Shown here: positions 49,654 through 62,860 of the stretch, piece by piece
Numbering within the stretch: position 1 is the first letter of the stretch
Layout of the letters: every line of letters starts with the position of its first letter
NCBI RefSeq assembly: GCF_019578655.1
Contig: NC_063256.1
Span: forward strand, 34,396,342 to 34,460,341
Direction: 5' to 3'
DNA: 64,000 nucleotides
Source of the DNA: Ricinus communis
Taxonomy: Eukaryota; Streptophyta; Magnoliopsida; Malpighiales; Euphorbiaceae
Made by a program: the position numbers and the translations under genes
Notes under the pieces: model-generated
What the model saw: the letters and a program-made list of their open reading frames with translations, nothing else
What the model was told of the DNA's origin: nothing
Database searches by the model: none

Positions 49654-51110
49654 AACAAATAAATTAAATAATGAGAAACTAAAATAGCTCCCCTTCAAAA
49701 TAAATTACTGATTTTCCTAAACTAACTTGTAGAAATAGTGAAACCAGGTTGAATCCTAGGGGAACCAATGTGAATAGCTTCTCCAAGGTAAATAATAAAA
49801 ATAGGAGATTTTGAATGATTGAACTAAAATTATAAATAAATAAAATAATAATAAAAGCTGAATATTAAAGTAAATAAAAATCAATCTCACCAAACTTCCA
49901 ATTCAAGAGTGCAAATTCTATCCAATTGTAATTCTGATCATAGGCTTAAATATCAATTTTTATATTCAAGTACTTAGTCTACTTGTTCGGAAAAGCCGCA
50001 ACAAGTATAAATTCTCCTAATATAATTGACTTAAACCTAGCATCCAAATCAAATCTTACCATTAGTCAATTAGGTACGATAACATTCCATATCAACTCAA
50101 TGATAGCATTAAGAATAATGAGAATAACTAAACCAACATTAATTAATGGAGATAACTGCAATTGAATTAATCTTGTTCTTTTATTTCCCTAGAGATTTCC
50201 CTAGAGCCTATCATGCAAGCTATGTGATTAGGAAAGGCCTTAATCACACACACATGAGCCAACTTCTTGCTATTTGTCTCAATCGTTCATGATAATTACG
50301 AATCACAAACTCAAGAATAGCAATAGAAAAATTAATATAAAATTGAGTTGTCACTTCAATCAATATCAAAAATTCATAAATAATAAAAACAAGAAATAAA
50401 GAATACTTGAATTAAAGAAGAAATTCCATTAAGCACAAAGCCTCACAAAATCACAATTGGAATTTATTCACTCTTGAATCAGAAATTAAAAGCTTAGCCG
50501 CACATGGTGGATTAAAAATTCACAAGAGTTGTAGGGAGTAGAGGAAGAAAATAAAAAATATAAAAGCTAAAAGCCGTCTCTTTTTGTAAAACTAACCTCA
50601 TTGTATAGGAAGTCAAACCTAAATCCCAATAAAATAATCTCTATCCAAAAAGAAACAAACTTCCTATATAATTCTAATTCTATAAGAAAAGTTAAAATAA
50701 AGGAAAATCTAAACAAATAAAGTCCTAAATAATATAGGAGATAGTTTTATTTATCCAGCACTTCCAAAATAAAGGAAATGGCATAAAAGTGGACCCACCA
50801 CTAGTTTAACTTAAAAAATTCAAAATTGTCTTCAATAGATTTCAGCAACTCACATATTGTAAAGCATGGTCACGCCTTGTTGAAAATGACCTTTTGCATA
50901 AATTTTCATTCTTTCTCCAAAAGATTTGATTTTTGACAAGTGACACTTTAAAATATATCTTTAAGCTGAATTCCACTCAATCCTTGATATTTCACCACCT
51001 AGATCAAAACAAATACAATTTCCACAATTAAGTATAATATCCAATTAAAATATAAAAGAATTAAATGCAATAAGTATATCATTAGGTTTTCTTATAAAAC
51101 AATCTCTTTT
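49654..51110 (-). repeat. Leader and probable LTR of the Athila-like - strand element
   Basis: This is noncoding sequence upstream of gag on the - strand. It is moderately AT-rich with no gene. Position and length fit a leader plus LTR, but neither TG..CA ends nor a second LTR were found. Confidence 0.35.
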
Positions 51111-54100
51111 ATTCAAAGTTGTTACTTTTTTCTATAAAGCTTAATGATGAAATAAGTAGTGTATGGTTCTCAAACTCATGACATATAAATTGTAACAGGG
51201 CCTTAAAATTCACTTAAGGTCGGTTCTTTTAATGAAAAAATAAAGATAGAAATTCATAAAATTTTAATTTTCCTTATATAATCAAGGTTGGAATTTAAAC
51301 TCATATAAGAATTTAAGTTTAGGAAAGATAAATTTAGGTATATAAGAAAAATAACTTCTAAAAACTTCTTGCCTTAGACTTTTTAAATATTACTCTAAAT
51401 TCAAAATATAAAATTTAAAGTTATATATTTAAACTAAAATTCTCAATTTAATCAATATTTTCTAATAATAAAACATTATTATTTAATAAAATGAACTTTC
51501 TTATTTCTCTATATTAAAGTTTAAATTTTTATTTCAATTATAATTTTTAATATAAATTTTTTTTAAAAAATACAATTTAGTAATTAAAAGCTAAGATCAT
51601 ATTAGCATGTTTCATAATATTAAAATATGTAAAAAGGTTTAATTTATTATGAAATTCCTATGTAATTCCTAATATGAAAAGAACAATGGAATTTTAAATA
51701 TGAAAAATAGAATGTTAAAATCCACCTATTAAGAATAATAAATTTTAAATTCTTATGAATTATAAAACTTGAAATTATGCATTTCAAGACTTTAAATTTT
51801 CAAGAATTTAAATTTTCACAAAAAAAAAAAAACATATCCTTATGAGATTTTAGAAAATTTCTAAACCCTAAATCCTAAAGAAAGTATAAAGGCAATTATT
51901 CTTGTGATTCCGTAACAACAACCGCCAATAGCATACAGGTAACCGTGCACCAATAGGTCATGGATGACCGCCATGCTTATAAGGCGATCATCGCCTTTGC
52001 AGTTTCCTTATTTAATTTTCAAATTCATATTAGATGAAAATACAAACTTAGATATATTATGTCTATATTTATCATCTTATTTAACTTTTATCCTTTCAAA
52101 TTTTTGCTATCTATTTTAAAACTTGATTTAGTTTTGATGTTTGATTTTCTCATTCTAGTTAATAAGAATTTCTTTTATCTCGGAAAACTTAATTCAATTT
52201 TGTAAACCATGGCATGGTCTCGAACACCGCTGATGGTGGAATTTTCACACTAATCTAAGACATTCAGCTCTCTTTATAAAATAGCTCGTAATTATTTTCT
52301 TTGGCAAATGTTAATCGTCTTTATTTACATTAATTAAAATGTAATATTATTATAAAATTATTATTTTTATACTATATTTAATTAAAATTCATAAAATTTA
52401 TACAACTCATTTGCAAATTTAAAGTGTATATATTTTAAAATGGAGCAAAAATTAATTTGAAATTTCATATAATCATATTCACGTCAAATTGATTGTAACT
52501 AAACTAAATTCTAATAAAATATACAAAATTTTTAAATGAATTTCACATCAAATAAATATATTCTATAACATCAAATATATATTTTTATTTTATTATTTCT
52601 ATTATTTTTCTAAATAAAATTATTTTTTATACCAAACATAGTATTAATGTTTTGAAATCAAAAAAATTATTTTATAAAAATATTATATATCAAATCAAAT
52701 ATGTAAAAGTTAGAACAAATGAAAATGCACTGTGTAGCATTACTTTATAATTAATTAAAACAAAGATGAATGTATTATGTCAATTGCATAGATCAAAGTG
52801 CCATCACTAATCACAATAATTAAAGAGTGATTTGTTTAACTTAGAAGAATAAGAGTAGAGAGATCCATATGTCTGTTTGGTGCATCTGCCTTGAATTAGC
52901 AAAGAATTTGAAAAAAAAAAGGATAAAAAAACAAAATGGTGGAAGAAGGGCCACATGAAAGACAGTGAAGAAACATGTGACATGTCAACCACTCTCCTCT
53001 TATTTCAATTCACATATCACTCTCACATTTTCTATTTGCATACCTAAGAATTAATTGATTATTTACCAATTAAAGGGTACCTTCCACTTTATAATTTTGG
53101 AATTATTATTATTATTTTATTTTTTTGCTTAGATTTTGAGTCAAGCATTGTCTCTAAGCCCACTAATTACATAAATTGGTAAAAATAATGCTTTAATTGT
53201 TTATCTTTTATATGTGACAATATCTCTTTAATTGTTTATCTTTTATATGTGACAATATCACATATTTTATATAAAAATAAAAATAAAAGGGATTCAATAG
53301 AATAAATTAAAATTTCAAAGGTTGAATAAAATAAAATAAAAAAATATTAAGAGCTAAATATTGGGTTTTGCCATGCCAAAAGTGGCAGATTGCAGTTTTA
53401 TAGCTCAGTATCTCTAGGCTTATAATGACCCAATTCTTAAATGAGTTCTTAGCTTCTTAATTAATTCGAAAGGTCTCGTTTCAGAGAAAAATTAATAATA
53501 ATTCGAAAGACCTTTTAAGAAAGAAAATATAAATATCCCAAAGAAATTTATTAATATAAAATTCAATTTCAGTTCCAAATTCGCAAGAGAAATGAAAACA
53601 CAAATTCCATGTATTAAGCTTGAGTTTGCAAATTGACAAAACAACTCGATTTTCATTTATTTCATATGTTAAAAAAGACAACACAAATGCTAGTCTTTTT
53701 AATAAGTTTTTTTAATTTTTATTAAAGTTTTATTTTTAGCCATCATTTATTACTTTTAAATTAGTATTGATTTTTAATTTTTATTTTATATTAATTAATT
53801 TTAATAAATAAATATTAATATTTTTAAAAAATTTTATAGTTCTCCATTACGAGGATATTGAGTTTTCAATTTCTCATTCAATATAAATTTTATAGTTTTC
53901 CATTATTAGGATGTTGAGTTCTTGTACCGTGAGAGTAGTAAAGAAAAAAATAATTCAATATTCAAACAATTGAACTTGTTAAAAATACCTATAAAATCGA
54001 TATGTGATTTAATACCGCAAAGTGTTTTTCCTACAGAATTGCATCTATTGCTTCATCAATATAACTAACGATTGTCACGAATAAATTTTTATATATATTT

Positions 54101-54690
54101 TTATATTTAATATTTATTTTTATTTTTTATATCAAAATATACTTATTGATATCTATTAATAAAATATTTATATTTAAAAAAAAAACAAGTTATCAAAAAT
54201 AACTCCAAAAAGTAATATACATACAAAACTTTAGTATATAAATTCCATACAAAAAGGAATATATACATATACACATGGGAACCATAGAGTATTAAATTAA
54301 CCCATTATATGATGAAGATTGAATTCCACACCTTTAATTGCATCATAAAAATTCTGATACAACATTCCTTCAAAAGCTTAATCTGTCAAGTAAAGTCCCA
54401 ACAATAGTTTTGCATTTCTAACATTACTAACCCTAGCTAATGTTAATACTTTTGAAGTATTTTATAATAATTATTCTAATTAGCAAATGAAATAATTTTT
54501 AAGAGATATAATATAATTTTTTTATGTATAAAAATTAGTCTATATTAATTTGGATACTTTAGAGTCTTATTTTTAAAGTTTAGAGTCTTATTTGGATACT
54601 TTAGAGTCTTATTTTTAAAGTTTAATTTATTTGTAATATCCAAAACGGGATTTCATTTTGGACGAATTTGCCTTCATCTTTTTTATTTTT
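51111..54690. other. AT-rich intergenic sequence
   Basis: No gene was recognised. It contains a small GC-rich island with two perfect hairpins at 51956-51969 and 51981-51997, a tandem duplication at about 53191-53260 (TTTAATTGTTTATCTTTTAT unit) and another at about 54550-54625 (GGATACTTTAGAGTCTTATT unit). Confidence 0.6.
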
Positions 54691-54698
54691 GTGAATAG

Positions 54699-55003
54699 TG
54701 ATAAGTTCCAGTCAAAGCCTCAAGGAAAACAAATAAGAAACAATATTATCCGTAAGGTGATAATGAACCTCAACAACTTGATTTGAACATGCTTACTATT
54801 GTCGACTGACAGAGTTTAAATACAAAGAAACTCAACAACTTTTCCTATTTTAGTGGGCAATAATGGCTAGTACCACTATTTTAGCCAACTATTACCGACT
54901 CAATTAAATGCAAATAACTAGCTACTTGGACCAAATCAACCATTATCAGTTAATAAATTTGGAATTGGGAATTAGGACACGTTGAGATCTTATGGGCTTC
55001 TCA
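54699..55003 (-). repeat. Chromovirus 3' LTR
   Basis: On the - strand it begins near the end of the chromodomain frame, so the last 20 or so codons of pol lie inside the LTR. Confidence 0.8.
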
Positions 55004-58000
55004 ATATCGCCCTCTCGGACTGGAACCTTGTCCTCAAGGTTCATGTTAAAAAACCTGTCGGCCAGTTCCCTTGTATTCTCCCAAGTAGCATCGTCAACAG
55101 ATAGTTTCTTCCATTTAACGAGTTTTTCTTCCACAAAGCGAGATCCTTGCTTTACCCACCTAATGTCCAAGATTGCTTCCGACTCTACTATAAGTACTCC
55201 ATCATCCGTCAAAGGAGGTAATTCAGTTTTTGTGACATCAACATCACCGATTTTTTTAAGCAACGACACATGAAAAACAGGGTGGATTCAGGATTCCTCC
55301 GGAAGGCTGAGTTTGTAAGCCACCTGCCCAACCTTGGTTTCAACCATATATGGTCCATAAAATCGACTCTCTAGCTTTTGATGTGCTCTCCGAAAAACTG
55401 ATTTTTGTTGATATGGATGTAGTTTAAGATAAACCATATCACCAACCTGAAAGTATACATCTCGTCTTTTAGAATTTGCCACTTGCTTCATGCGATTAGA
55501 TGCAGCACATAAATTAGCTTTGAGTTGCTTGAGCACTTCGTCCCGATATGTTAATGCCTGGTCAACTTCATTAACGGGAGAAGTACCAACATCATAGCAA
55601 GGAATTCCTGGAGGCAACCGCCCATATATTGCTCAGAATGGTGTCATGCCAGCAGATGCATGATATGTTGTATTATACCAATATTCAGCCCATGGAAGCA
55701 GTGTACTCCATTTTTTTGGTTGTTGAGAAGCAAAGTATCGAAGGTATTGCTCGACACATCTATTGGTCACCTTCGATTGGCCGTCAGTCTGGGGATGGTA
55801 TGCTGAGCTCATGTTGAGTTTGGTACCAGATAACTTGAAGAATTCTTGCCAAAAATGACTGACAAAAATGGGATCCCTGTCACTAATAATTGATCTTGGC
55901 ATGCCATGTAGTTTGACAACGCCATCAATGAATTTTTCAGCAACCACCTTCGCTGTGTATGGATGTGATAATGTCATGAAGTGTGCCGACTTGCTTAAAT
56001 GGTCCACCACAACAAAAATTGTATTTTTGCCATGAGATAGTGGAAGCCCTTCTATAAAATCCATGGTAATATCGTCCCAAACCTGACATGGAATTGCTAA
56101 TGGCTGAAGCAGTCTTGCTGGTGATAATGTTTCAGATTTATTTCTTTGGCACACATCATAAGATGAAATATATTCTTGAATGCTCTTATACATAAAAGGC
56201 CAATAAAACTGCTGTGCTAACCGTTTGTAGGTCCTTAAGACCCCTGAGTGCCCACCAACTGGAGAGTCATGAAATTCTCAGAGTAGGTGCAGAATTATAG
56301 GAGAATGTAGAGGAAGGAGAACTTGCTGCTTATAATAAAGTAAACCATTGCGCCACGGGTAAGGTGCCCCTAGACTTTCCTGTGCATATTCACCAATTTT
56401 CTGCATGTAAGGATCAACAACAGCTTCCTTTTTTATGGCTTGCCATAAGGATGTTGTGGAAATGATAAAGCATGAAGTATAGGACTACTAGCCACTCAAG
56501 ACAGAGCATTTGCAGCTGAATTGTCACGGCCCGCTCTATAGGTAATCTCATAATCGTAGCCCAATAATTTAGCCACCCATTTCTGTTGCTCCGGAGTGGT
56601 AATGTGTTGCTCTAGGAAGTATCTAAGGCTTCTCTGATCTGTCTGAATGATAAACTTGCGACCCAATAAGTAAGGCCTCCAAGTTTTGATTGCTTTAATG
56701 ATTGCAAGCATTTCTTTAACATAGATGGACCAGGATTGTTTAGCAACTCCTAAGGCTCTGCTCATGAATGCAATTGGTCGTCCTTGTTGTGTAAGTACAG
56801 CTCCGATCCCACCACCTGAAGCATCAGATTCAACAACAAAAGTTTTGTTAAAGTTAGGCATGGCCAGTGTTGGTGTGGAGGTCATTGCATGCTGAAGTGC
56901 TTTAAATGTTGATTTTGCCTCCTCACTTCATTTAAATTTCCCCTTTTTTAACAGATCGGTAAGTGGACGGGCAATGAGCCCATAACTGCGGACAAACTTC
57001 TGATAGTACCTTGTGAGTCCTAAAAATCCATGTAACTCAAAAACATTAGTAGGCCATGGCCAATTGAGTACTGCTGCAATTTTTTTATCCACTTTAACTC
57101 CTTCAGAAGTCACATTATAACCCAAGTATTCGATTTCCTACTGGCCGAATGCACATTTACTCAGTTTGACATAGAATTTGTGTTGCTTTAATATGTCAAG
57201 CACCTTCGCTACATGTTCAAGATGTGTGTTCCAATTGGGGCTATAAATGAGAATGTCGTCAATAAGCACAAATTGTTGAAGGTAAGAGCGAAAAATGGAG
57301 TTCATAATGGCTTAAAAAATGAAGGGTACATTACAAAGCCCAAAAGGCATGACTAGATATTCGTAGTGACCATTGTGTGTACGAAATGTAGTCTTATGGA
57401 TATCTAATGGATGGACCCGTACTTGGTGATATCCTCCCCTTAAATTTAGTTTAGTAAAGTAAGCAGCCCCATAGAGTTCATCCAGCATGTTATCAATGGT
57501 AGGAATGGGAAATCTATCCTTAATTGTGACTGCATTCAAGGCTCTATAGTCGATACAGAATCGCCAAGAGCCATCTCTTTTTTTTCACTAAGAGTACAGG
57601 AGATGAAAAAGGACTCATGCTAAACTGTATAAGCCCTATTTGTAACATGTCATGAACTTGCTTTTCTATTTCAGCCTTCTGAAAATAGGCATACCTGTAT
57701 GACCTGACATTAACAGGTTATGCTCCTTCTTTGAGATTGATGTGGTGCTCAATTTCTCGTGTTGATGGTAATTGTGTGGGTTCGTCAAAGAGTTCTTAAA
57801 ATTGATTCAGCAAGTGTTGCATGTCTACTTGATTTTGTCGTGGTGGCTTCTCCACCATTGTTTGAAAGTATAGTGTAAATAAGGAATGGCCTTACCGAAT
57901 TTCCTTAGAAATAGATTTTGCAGATGTGGCCTCAATGGGATGGTTACTGATGCCGTGTATTTTGTGATGTTGGTTCCCCCACTGAAATTCCATTGTCATT

Positions 58001-59363
58001 GCCTTCCAATTGCATAAGATCGTTCCCAATTCTTCCAATCATTGGACTCCTAACACCAAATCCAATCCAACTAGTGGTTAGGAATAAAGAGTAAGGGTGA
58101 ATGGTATACCTTGTACCAAGACTTGGACATTTTTAAACTTTCCTTGACATGGCAAAGGATCCCCATTAGCTACTGTCATCTTGAATGGCTTGGTTGGAAT
58201 CACTGACAGTTACATTAGATCTGCTTTCTTATGATGGATGAAATTATGGGTAGACCCATTGTCAATGAGCACGACCAGCTCACATGGGCCTATTTTGGCC
58301 ATTACTCGCATAGTTCTAGCAGGAGACCATCCGGTGAGAGCATGAATGGATATTTCTGGGTCATTGTGCACAGTGTTCTCATTTGATTCCTTATCAGTGT
58401 CACCATCATCGCTTCCCTCTTCTAACAACAACAGTTGTGGTTTGTAACACTCGTGTCCTGGTGTAAATCGTTCATCGCAATTGAAGCATAAGCCTTGGGC
58501 TCTTCGTTTTTGCATTTCTTCTCATGAAAGCCGTTTAGTTGCTGGTGCTATCTTGGTTGCATCTGATGTAGTGGTTTCTACTGCTGGTTTGCTGAGTGGT
58601 CGTGTTAGCCTCCGTGTACGAATTAATTGTTCATCTCGCATACGTGCCAAGCTAATGGCTTCTTTCAGGGACTGTGGTTTGAACATCATTATGCCCTCTG
58701 CAATTTCTGGTTTAAGCCCTCCTATGAATGTCCCCACCAGTGCTCTTTGAGTCCACCCTTGCACCCTATTGCCTAGCATTTCAAATTCCTTCTAATAATC
58801 CCTTAATGAGCCCTTTTACGTTACTCGTGATAACGCTTCATCAAAATTTTCGCATTACGTAGGTCCGAATCATGCCCATAGTTCTTCCTGAAATACTAAC
58901 CATGTCACTTCCTGATGTTCTTCCTTAAAGGATCTACGCAGCCATTGCCACCATTGGTTAGCTTCTCCTTCGAGGTGAAAATAGGCCAAAGACACCTTTT
59001 GCACCTCACTGGTGTTTTGATACTCAAAAAATTATTCAACTCGTGAGAACCATTCTATGGGATCATCTCCTGAGAATCGAGAAAATTCAAATTTAGCCAA
59101 TTTGGATGAAAATATTGACTTGCCTCATCATTTCCGTCTCGATACTCTTCTTTGCCAGTAGGAAGTCGCCCAGTGGAAGAGTTTCCTTGTCGATCATTGT
59201 TGTTGGTGAATTATTGTCCCTGCAAGGTGTCGGCCAGTTTGCCGATGGTGGCCTCCAATTGCTTGAATTTGTCGATCATCCCCTGCTCCATGAGAGAGAA
59301 ATTATCCTGCAGTCTGCCAATGCTGGATTCTAGATTTTCAATTCTCTCTTTATTGAATGTCAT
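54946..59363 (-). pseudogene. Chromovirus gag-pol polyprotein, broken
   Basis: Gag starts at 59363 (MTFNKERIENLESSIGRLQD). A capsid piece lies at 58779-58522 (VGTFIGGLKPEIAEGI). The knuckle CFNCDERFTPGHEC is at about 58490. Protease has VVLIDNGSTHNFI (about 58275; Asn follows the catalytic Asp where Ser is usual). RT at 57539-56928 has [32 protein letters not shown] and the catalytic LIDDILIYS. RNase H spans 56885-56496 (VVESDASGGGIGAVL, TDQRSLRYFLEQ). Integrase at 56193-55633 has DFIEGLP, SDRDPIF and YHPQTDGQSKVTNRC, with Lys at the catalytic Glu. The C-terminal region (55617-55288) and chromodomain (55200-55060, ILDIRWVKQG, LVKWKKL, ATWEN) follow. Several in-frame TAG/TAA stops, mostly at Trp or Gln codons, inactivate it. 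Confidence 0.88.
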
Positions 59364-59377
59364 GGCTCTGATACTAA

Positions 59378-59689
59378 TGATAGGTCCCAGTCAAAGCCTC
59401 AAGGAAAATAAATAAGAAATAGTATTATCTGTAAGGTGATAATGAACCTCAAAGACTTGAATAATTTGAACGTGCGTACTACTATCAACTAACAAAGTAT
59501 AAATACAAAGAAACTCAACAACTTTTCCTATTCCAGTGGGCAACAATGGCTAGTGCCACTATTTTAGCCAACTATTACTGACTCAACTAAATGCAAATAA
59601 CTAGCTAACTACTTGGATCAAATCAACCATTATCAGTCAATAAACTTGAAATTGGGAATTGGGACAAGTTGAGATCTTCTAGCTTATCA
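59378..59689 (-). repeat. Chromovirus 5' LTR
   Basis: On the - strand it runs from TGATAAGCTAGAAGATCTC to GGGACCTATCA. It is followed by the decayed primer-binding site. Confidence 0.85.
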
Positions 59690-59694
59690 AATAG

Positions 59695-61235
59695 TACTTA
59701 GGAGATAACTAGTAAAATTATCAGTTATAGTGTGTTTTTACCATAGAAACAAATTTATCTATTCCAAACATACAAAATATAATTTTAATATCTCTATAGT
59801 GATTTACAATTTTTTTTTTCCAGATTTACAGATTGGAAGTATAAAATAACCGACAAATAAATGAGTTGATTTAAGAATATATCACTGTCTGGATCCTTAG
59901 TCCTAAAAGTGAAAATATCAAATTATAAATGAGGAAGAAAGCATTAAAATTTAAATTGAAATAATGTATTTACTACCGGTGAAATTGAAATATGCACTTA
60001 CTACCAGATTAAGTGAGCGGGTTCAAAGTAACTGGGTTACATTCTTCTATGCTTTAGAAAAGCATTCCATGAAAAATATGAGGCAACAATCATATTTTTT
60101 TTTGAGTTCAGCCTCATAAATAATATCAACTCTAGTAGTTAGGGATTTCAGCTTTATAGATCTTTACCATGTGATCATCTTTTCTGTAGCAAAGAGGGTA
60201 TTTATTTGGACCACCTAATTTTCTCACAAGCAAGGACTCTTCACATGTCTTGTTCACATGTATTGCTCTCTCTCTCTCTCTCTCTGTCTCTTCATAATTC
60301 TGCATTTATAGATCTAAGCATATGAGGGACTACATTTTTCTTTTCCTGGAAAAGTTTTGACCTTTGTTTGGAGCAGTTGTTCCCTTTATAAGCTACATAG
60401 ATTAGAAACCAAATCTAAGGTGCAATTACATTAACTAGTTTATTAGGTATTAATTTTTGAATCATGTTTAAAATATTATGCTTGAAATATAAATTAAACT
60501 AATGAAATTTATGGTTTTAGTGGTTGATGATAGCATATGCCACAATGATTAAGAGTTAAAAAATTTGTTAAGTGCCATTTTTTTTTATTAAAGACTTATT
60601 TTATAAAAGATATGAATTGACAAAGTAGACAATACTTTGTTATCAAGAAAATAAAGTAGACAATACTTTCAAAATAGATCATGACCTAATATGTTTGTTG
60701 GTCCATCATTATTGATGTTTTTTTATAGTCAGCTTGAATTGGGTCGAGTTCAGAGGAATTTATGATGATACACCTCTTAAAACCACATCTTTTTATTGAG
60801 GGTCCTTTTTTTTTTTTAGGATACAAAAAATTATAAAGCTATGAAGCGACAAAGAAGATAATACCTCAAAAATAAGTCACGACTTGATCTATATATTGAT
60901 CCATCATTAGTGGTAGATATACGTCTTGCAATATAAGTAAGTTAATATCTTAAACTTTTTAGTCTTCTTTCTATATTAATAGGGATTTTATTATTATGGT
61001 AAATATATTTAAATATATATATGAAAATTAATTTTGAATTTTTTTGTACTATTTTTCTTATAAAAATTAAGAATATTGAAGTTTAAATTTTCTTTTCATT
61101 TTTATGTAAATTAATATAAATTTTATAATTTTCCATTCAATGTAAAAATATTGAAAATCACTTTAGAATTCATCCATATTTATATTAAGAAACACTCTAG
61201 AGTTACGCTACTTAGGTGTCACCTTGGAACTCTAT
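59695..61235. other. AT-rich intergenic sequence with CT microsatellite
   Basis: A (CT)n run lies at about 60265-60290. Two diverged direct copies (AAAGTAGACAATAC.../GACAAAGAAGATAATACC..., each followed by a GGTCCATCATTA/GATCCATCATTA segment) lie near 60600-60720 and 60840-60920. No gene was recognised. Confidence 0.55.
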
Positions 61236-61239
61236 AGTT

Positions 61240-62860
61240 TGTAACCTTGTTGTGCGTCCAAAAGGTTAAAAGGTCTTTGTTTGGAAGTTGTCAAGTAATG
61301 GAATGGCGATCGGGAAAAGCATGTCAACGCGAATGCCACAGGTGGATGGTTTGTGTGAAACAGTCACTCATGCTTTCTTTCAAAAGCACCTGGGCTAAGG
61401 AAGTTTGGTTTTCCTCCAATCTGTCTATCAGGACTGAACAGTAGGGATATCTGATCTTACTGGAAACAGTTGGTTCAAATGTTAAATAACAATCCTGACC
61501 TAAAGGAATTAGTGCCCTACCTAGTGGTAATTCTCTGGCTGGCCCCTTTGGAAGTTATGAAATGCATTAATCTTTAATCAGCGCTAGTAGCCCATTTCAG
61601 ATACATTGGGAAAAGCTTCACTCTCATCATCACAAGTTTCAGCTTGCTTCGACCAAAGACAATGGGCTTTTCGCACTTGCAAGCATGCAGTTCACAACCC
61701 TCCAGGTTCTTGTCCGAGTGAGCAATGGTGGCCTCCTCTATTAGGGTATGTGAAGGTTAGCTTTTAACAGAAACAGAAAAAGTGGAGCATTAGGCACTGT
61801 GGCCTACAACCATTATGGTGCCCTTTCTTGGTGCAAGGCGATGGTTGTCAAGAATTCTTTTTAATGTGGCCCTCCTGGAAGCCTTAAGACTTCATCTTGT
61901 TGTTCAAGTAGCCAAGGAACATGGCATTTCAAATAGTCATTTTTCACGGTGATCCAGAGTCGGCCATCTATATGATTATTGGGGGTAAAATGTATAAATG
62001 GTGCTATAATTATGGTTATTGTAGTACTTCAATTCAATAATCAGAAAAAATAGTACTCCAACTAATCAATAATGAATCAAGTTATACTTTCTAGTTATTA
62101 TGTAATGATATGATAATCAAATTCTCTCACTAACTATTACATTATCTCTTATTTGGACATAACTAATCCTAGTTAGATGTTGAACATTCTCTTAGTTTTC
62201 TACGTTGAATTCATACCTTGCAATTGCGTTTGAAGGAGTGGGATTTTTAGGCTTATTATGATTAATTATATACAAGTCAATAATGACGTGGAAGCTAAAG
62301 AAAAATTTGGCTGTCATATCATCACAAACTGGCTGGAAAGCATAAAAAGACTCTCACTTGATTTATTAACAGTGACTTAGTGTACCATTATTTATGATTA
62401 TTAAGTTCAGATACCAAATAGATACAAGTGACATAATTATGATATCATTTGTAATTTTTATTTAATTATTGGTGTTTTTACCCTTCTTCAGATATATGTG
62501 CAGTTTTATCAATGAAAAATATTAAATATCTCATCATTGATACATTGATCATTGTCTATTTCAACATAGTATTTATATTTTTATAAAATTAATTTGTTAA
62601 TTAAAAAAAATATTTGTAAAATATTTTTAGATAATTTTATAAAAATATTATATATTATGAACAATGTTGAATTCTTGTTTTGTTAATTGTAGTTTTGTAC
62701 TCACTCCTTTGCTTAGGGAATTGGGCAGCCGATCTTCTGGCTAAACGAGCCCTTACCTGTAACCAGTCTCCATCTGACTCTAGTGGCCTATAGCTACAAG
62801 AGCATTGGACTACAACCGTTAAGTCTCTTCAACGAATTCTACCTTCAGTTTAATAGAAAA
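61240..62860 (+). pseudogene. LINE-type non-LTR retroelement 3' end (zf-RVT and RNase H)
   Basis: Around 61330-61440, in shifting frames, GLCETVTHAFFQCTWAKEVWF is readable in spirit (the 61247 frame ends TWAKEVWFSSNLSIRTEQ); this is the zinc-binding tail of a LINE reverse transcriptase. Downstream about 61755-61860 reads FNRNRKSGALGTVAYNHYGA, LSWCKAMVVKNSF and, after a gap of about 0.7 kb AT-rich DNA, 62715-62760 reads GNWAADLLAKRALT, matching the RNase H-like domain of plant LINEs. The RNase H is therefore split by an insertion at about 61.99-62.69 kb. Upstream RT and endonuclease are missing; many stops. Confidence 0.6.

Larger units (their letters stand above)
54699..59689 (-). mobile_element. 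Chromovirus-type Ty3-gypsy element with LTRs
   Basis: LTRs lie at 54699-55003 (305 bp) and 59378-59689 (312 bp), both beginning TGATA on the + strand and sharing AGTCAAAGCCTCAAGGAAAA and AACAACTTTTCCTATT. AATAG flanks both ends (54694-54698 and 59690-59694), a 5 bp target duplication. On the - strand the 5' LTR is followed by TTAGTATCAGAGCC, close to the Met-tRNA primer site. The interior encodes gag, protease, RT, RNase H, integrase and a chromodomain. The LTRs differ at many places, so this insertion is older than copia-2. Confidence 0.88.

Noticed and set aside
53481..53684. 67-codon frame on the - strand in AT-rich DNA
   Set aside because: Phe/Leu/Ile-rich from AT bias, no motif, no homologous partner in the window.
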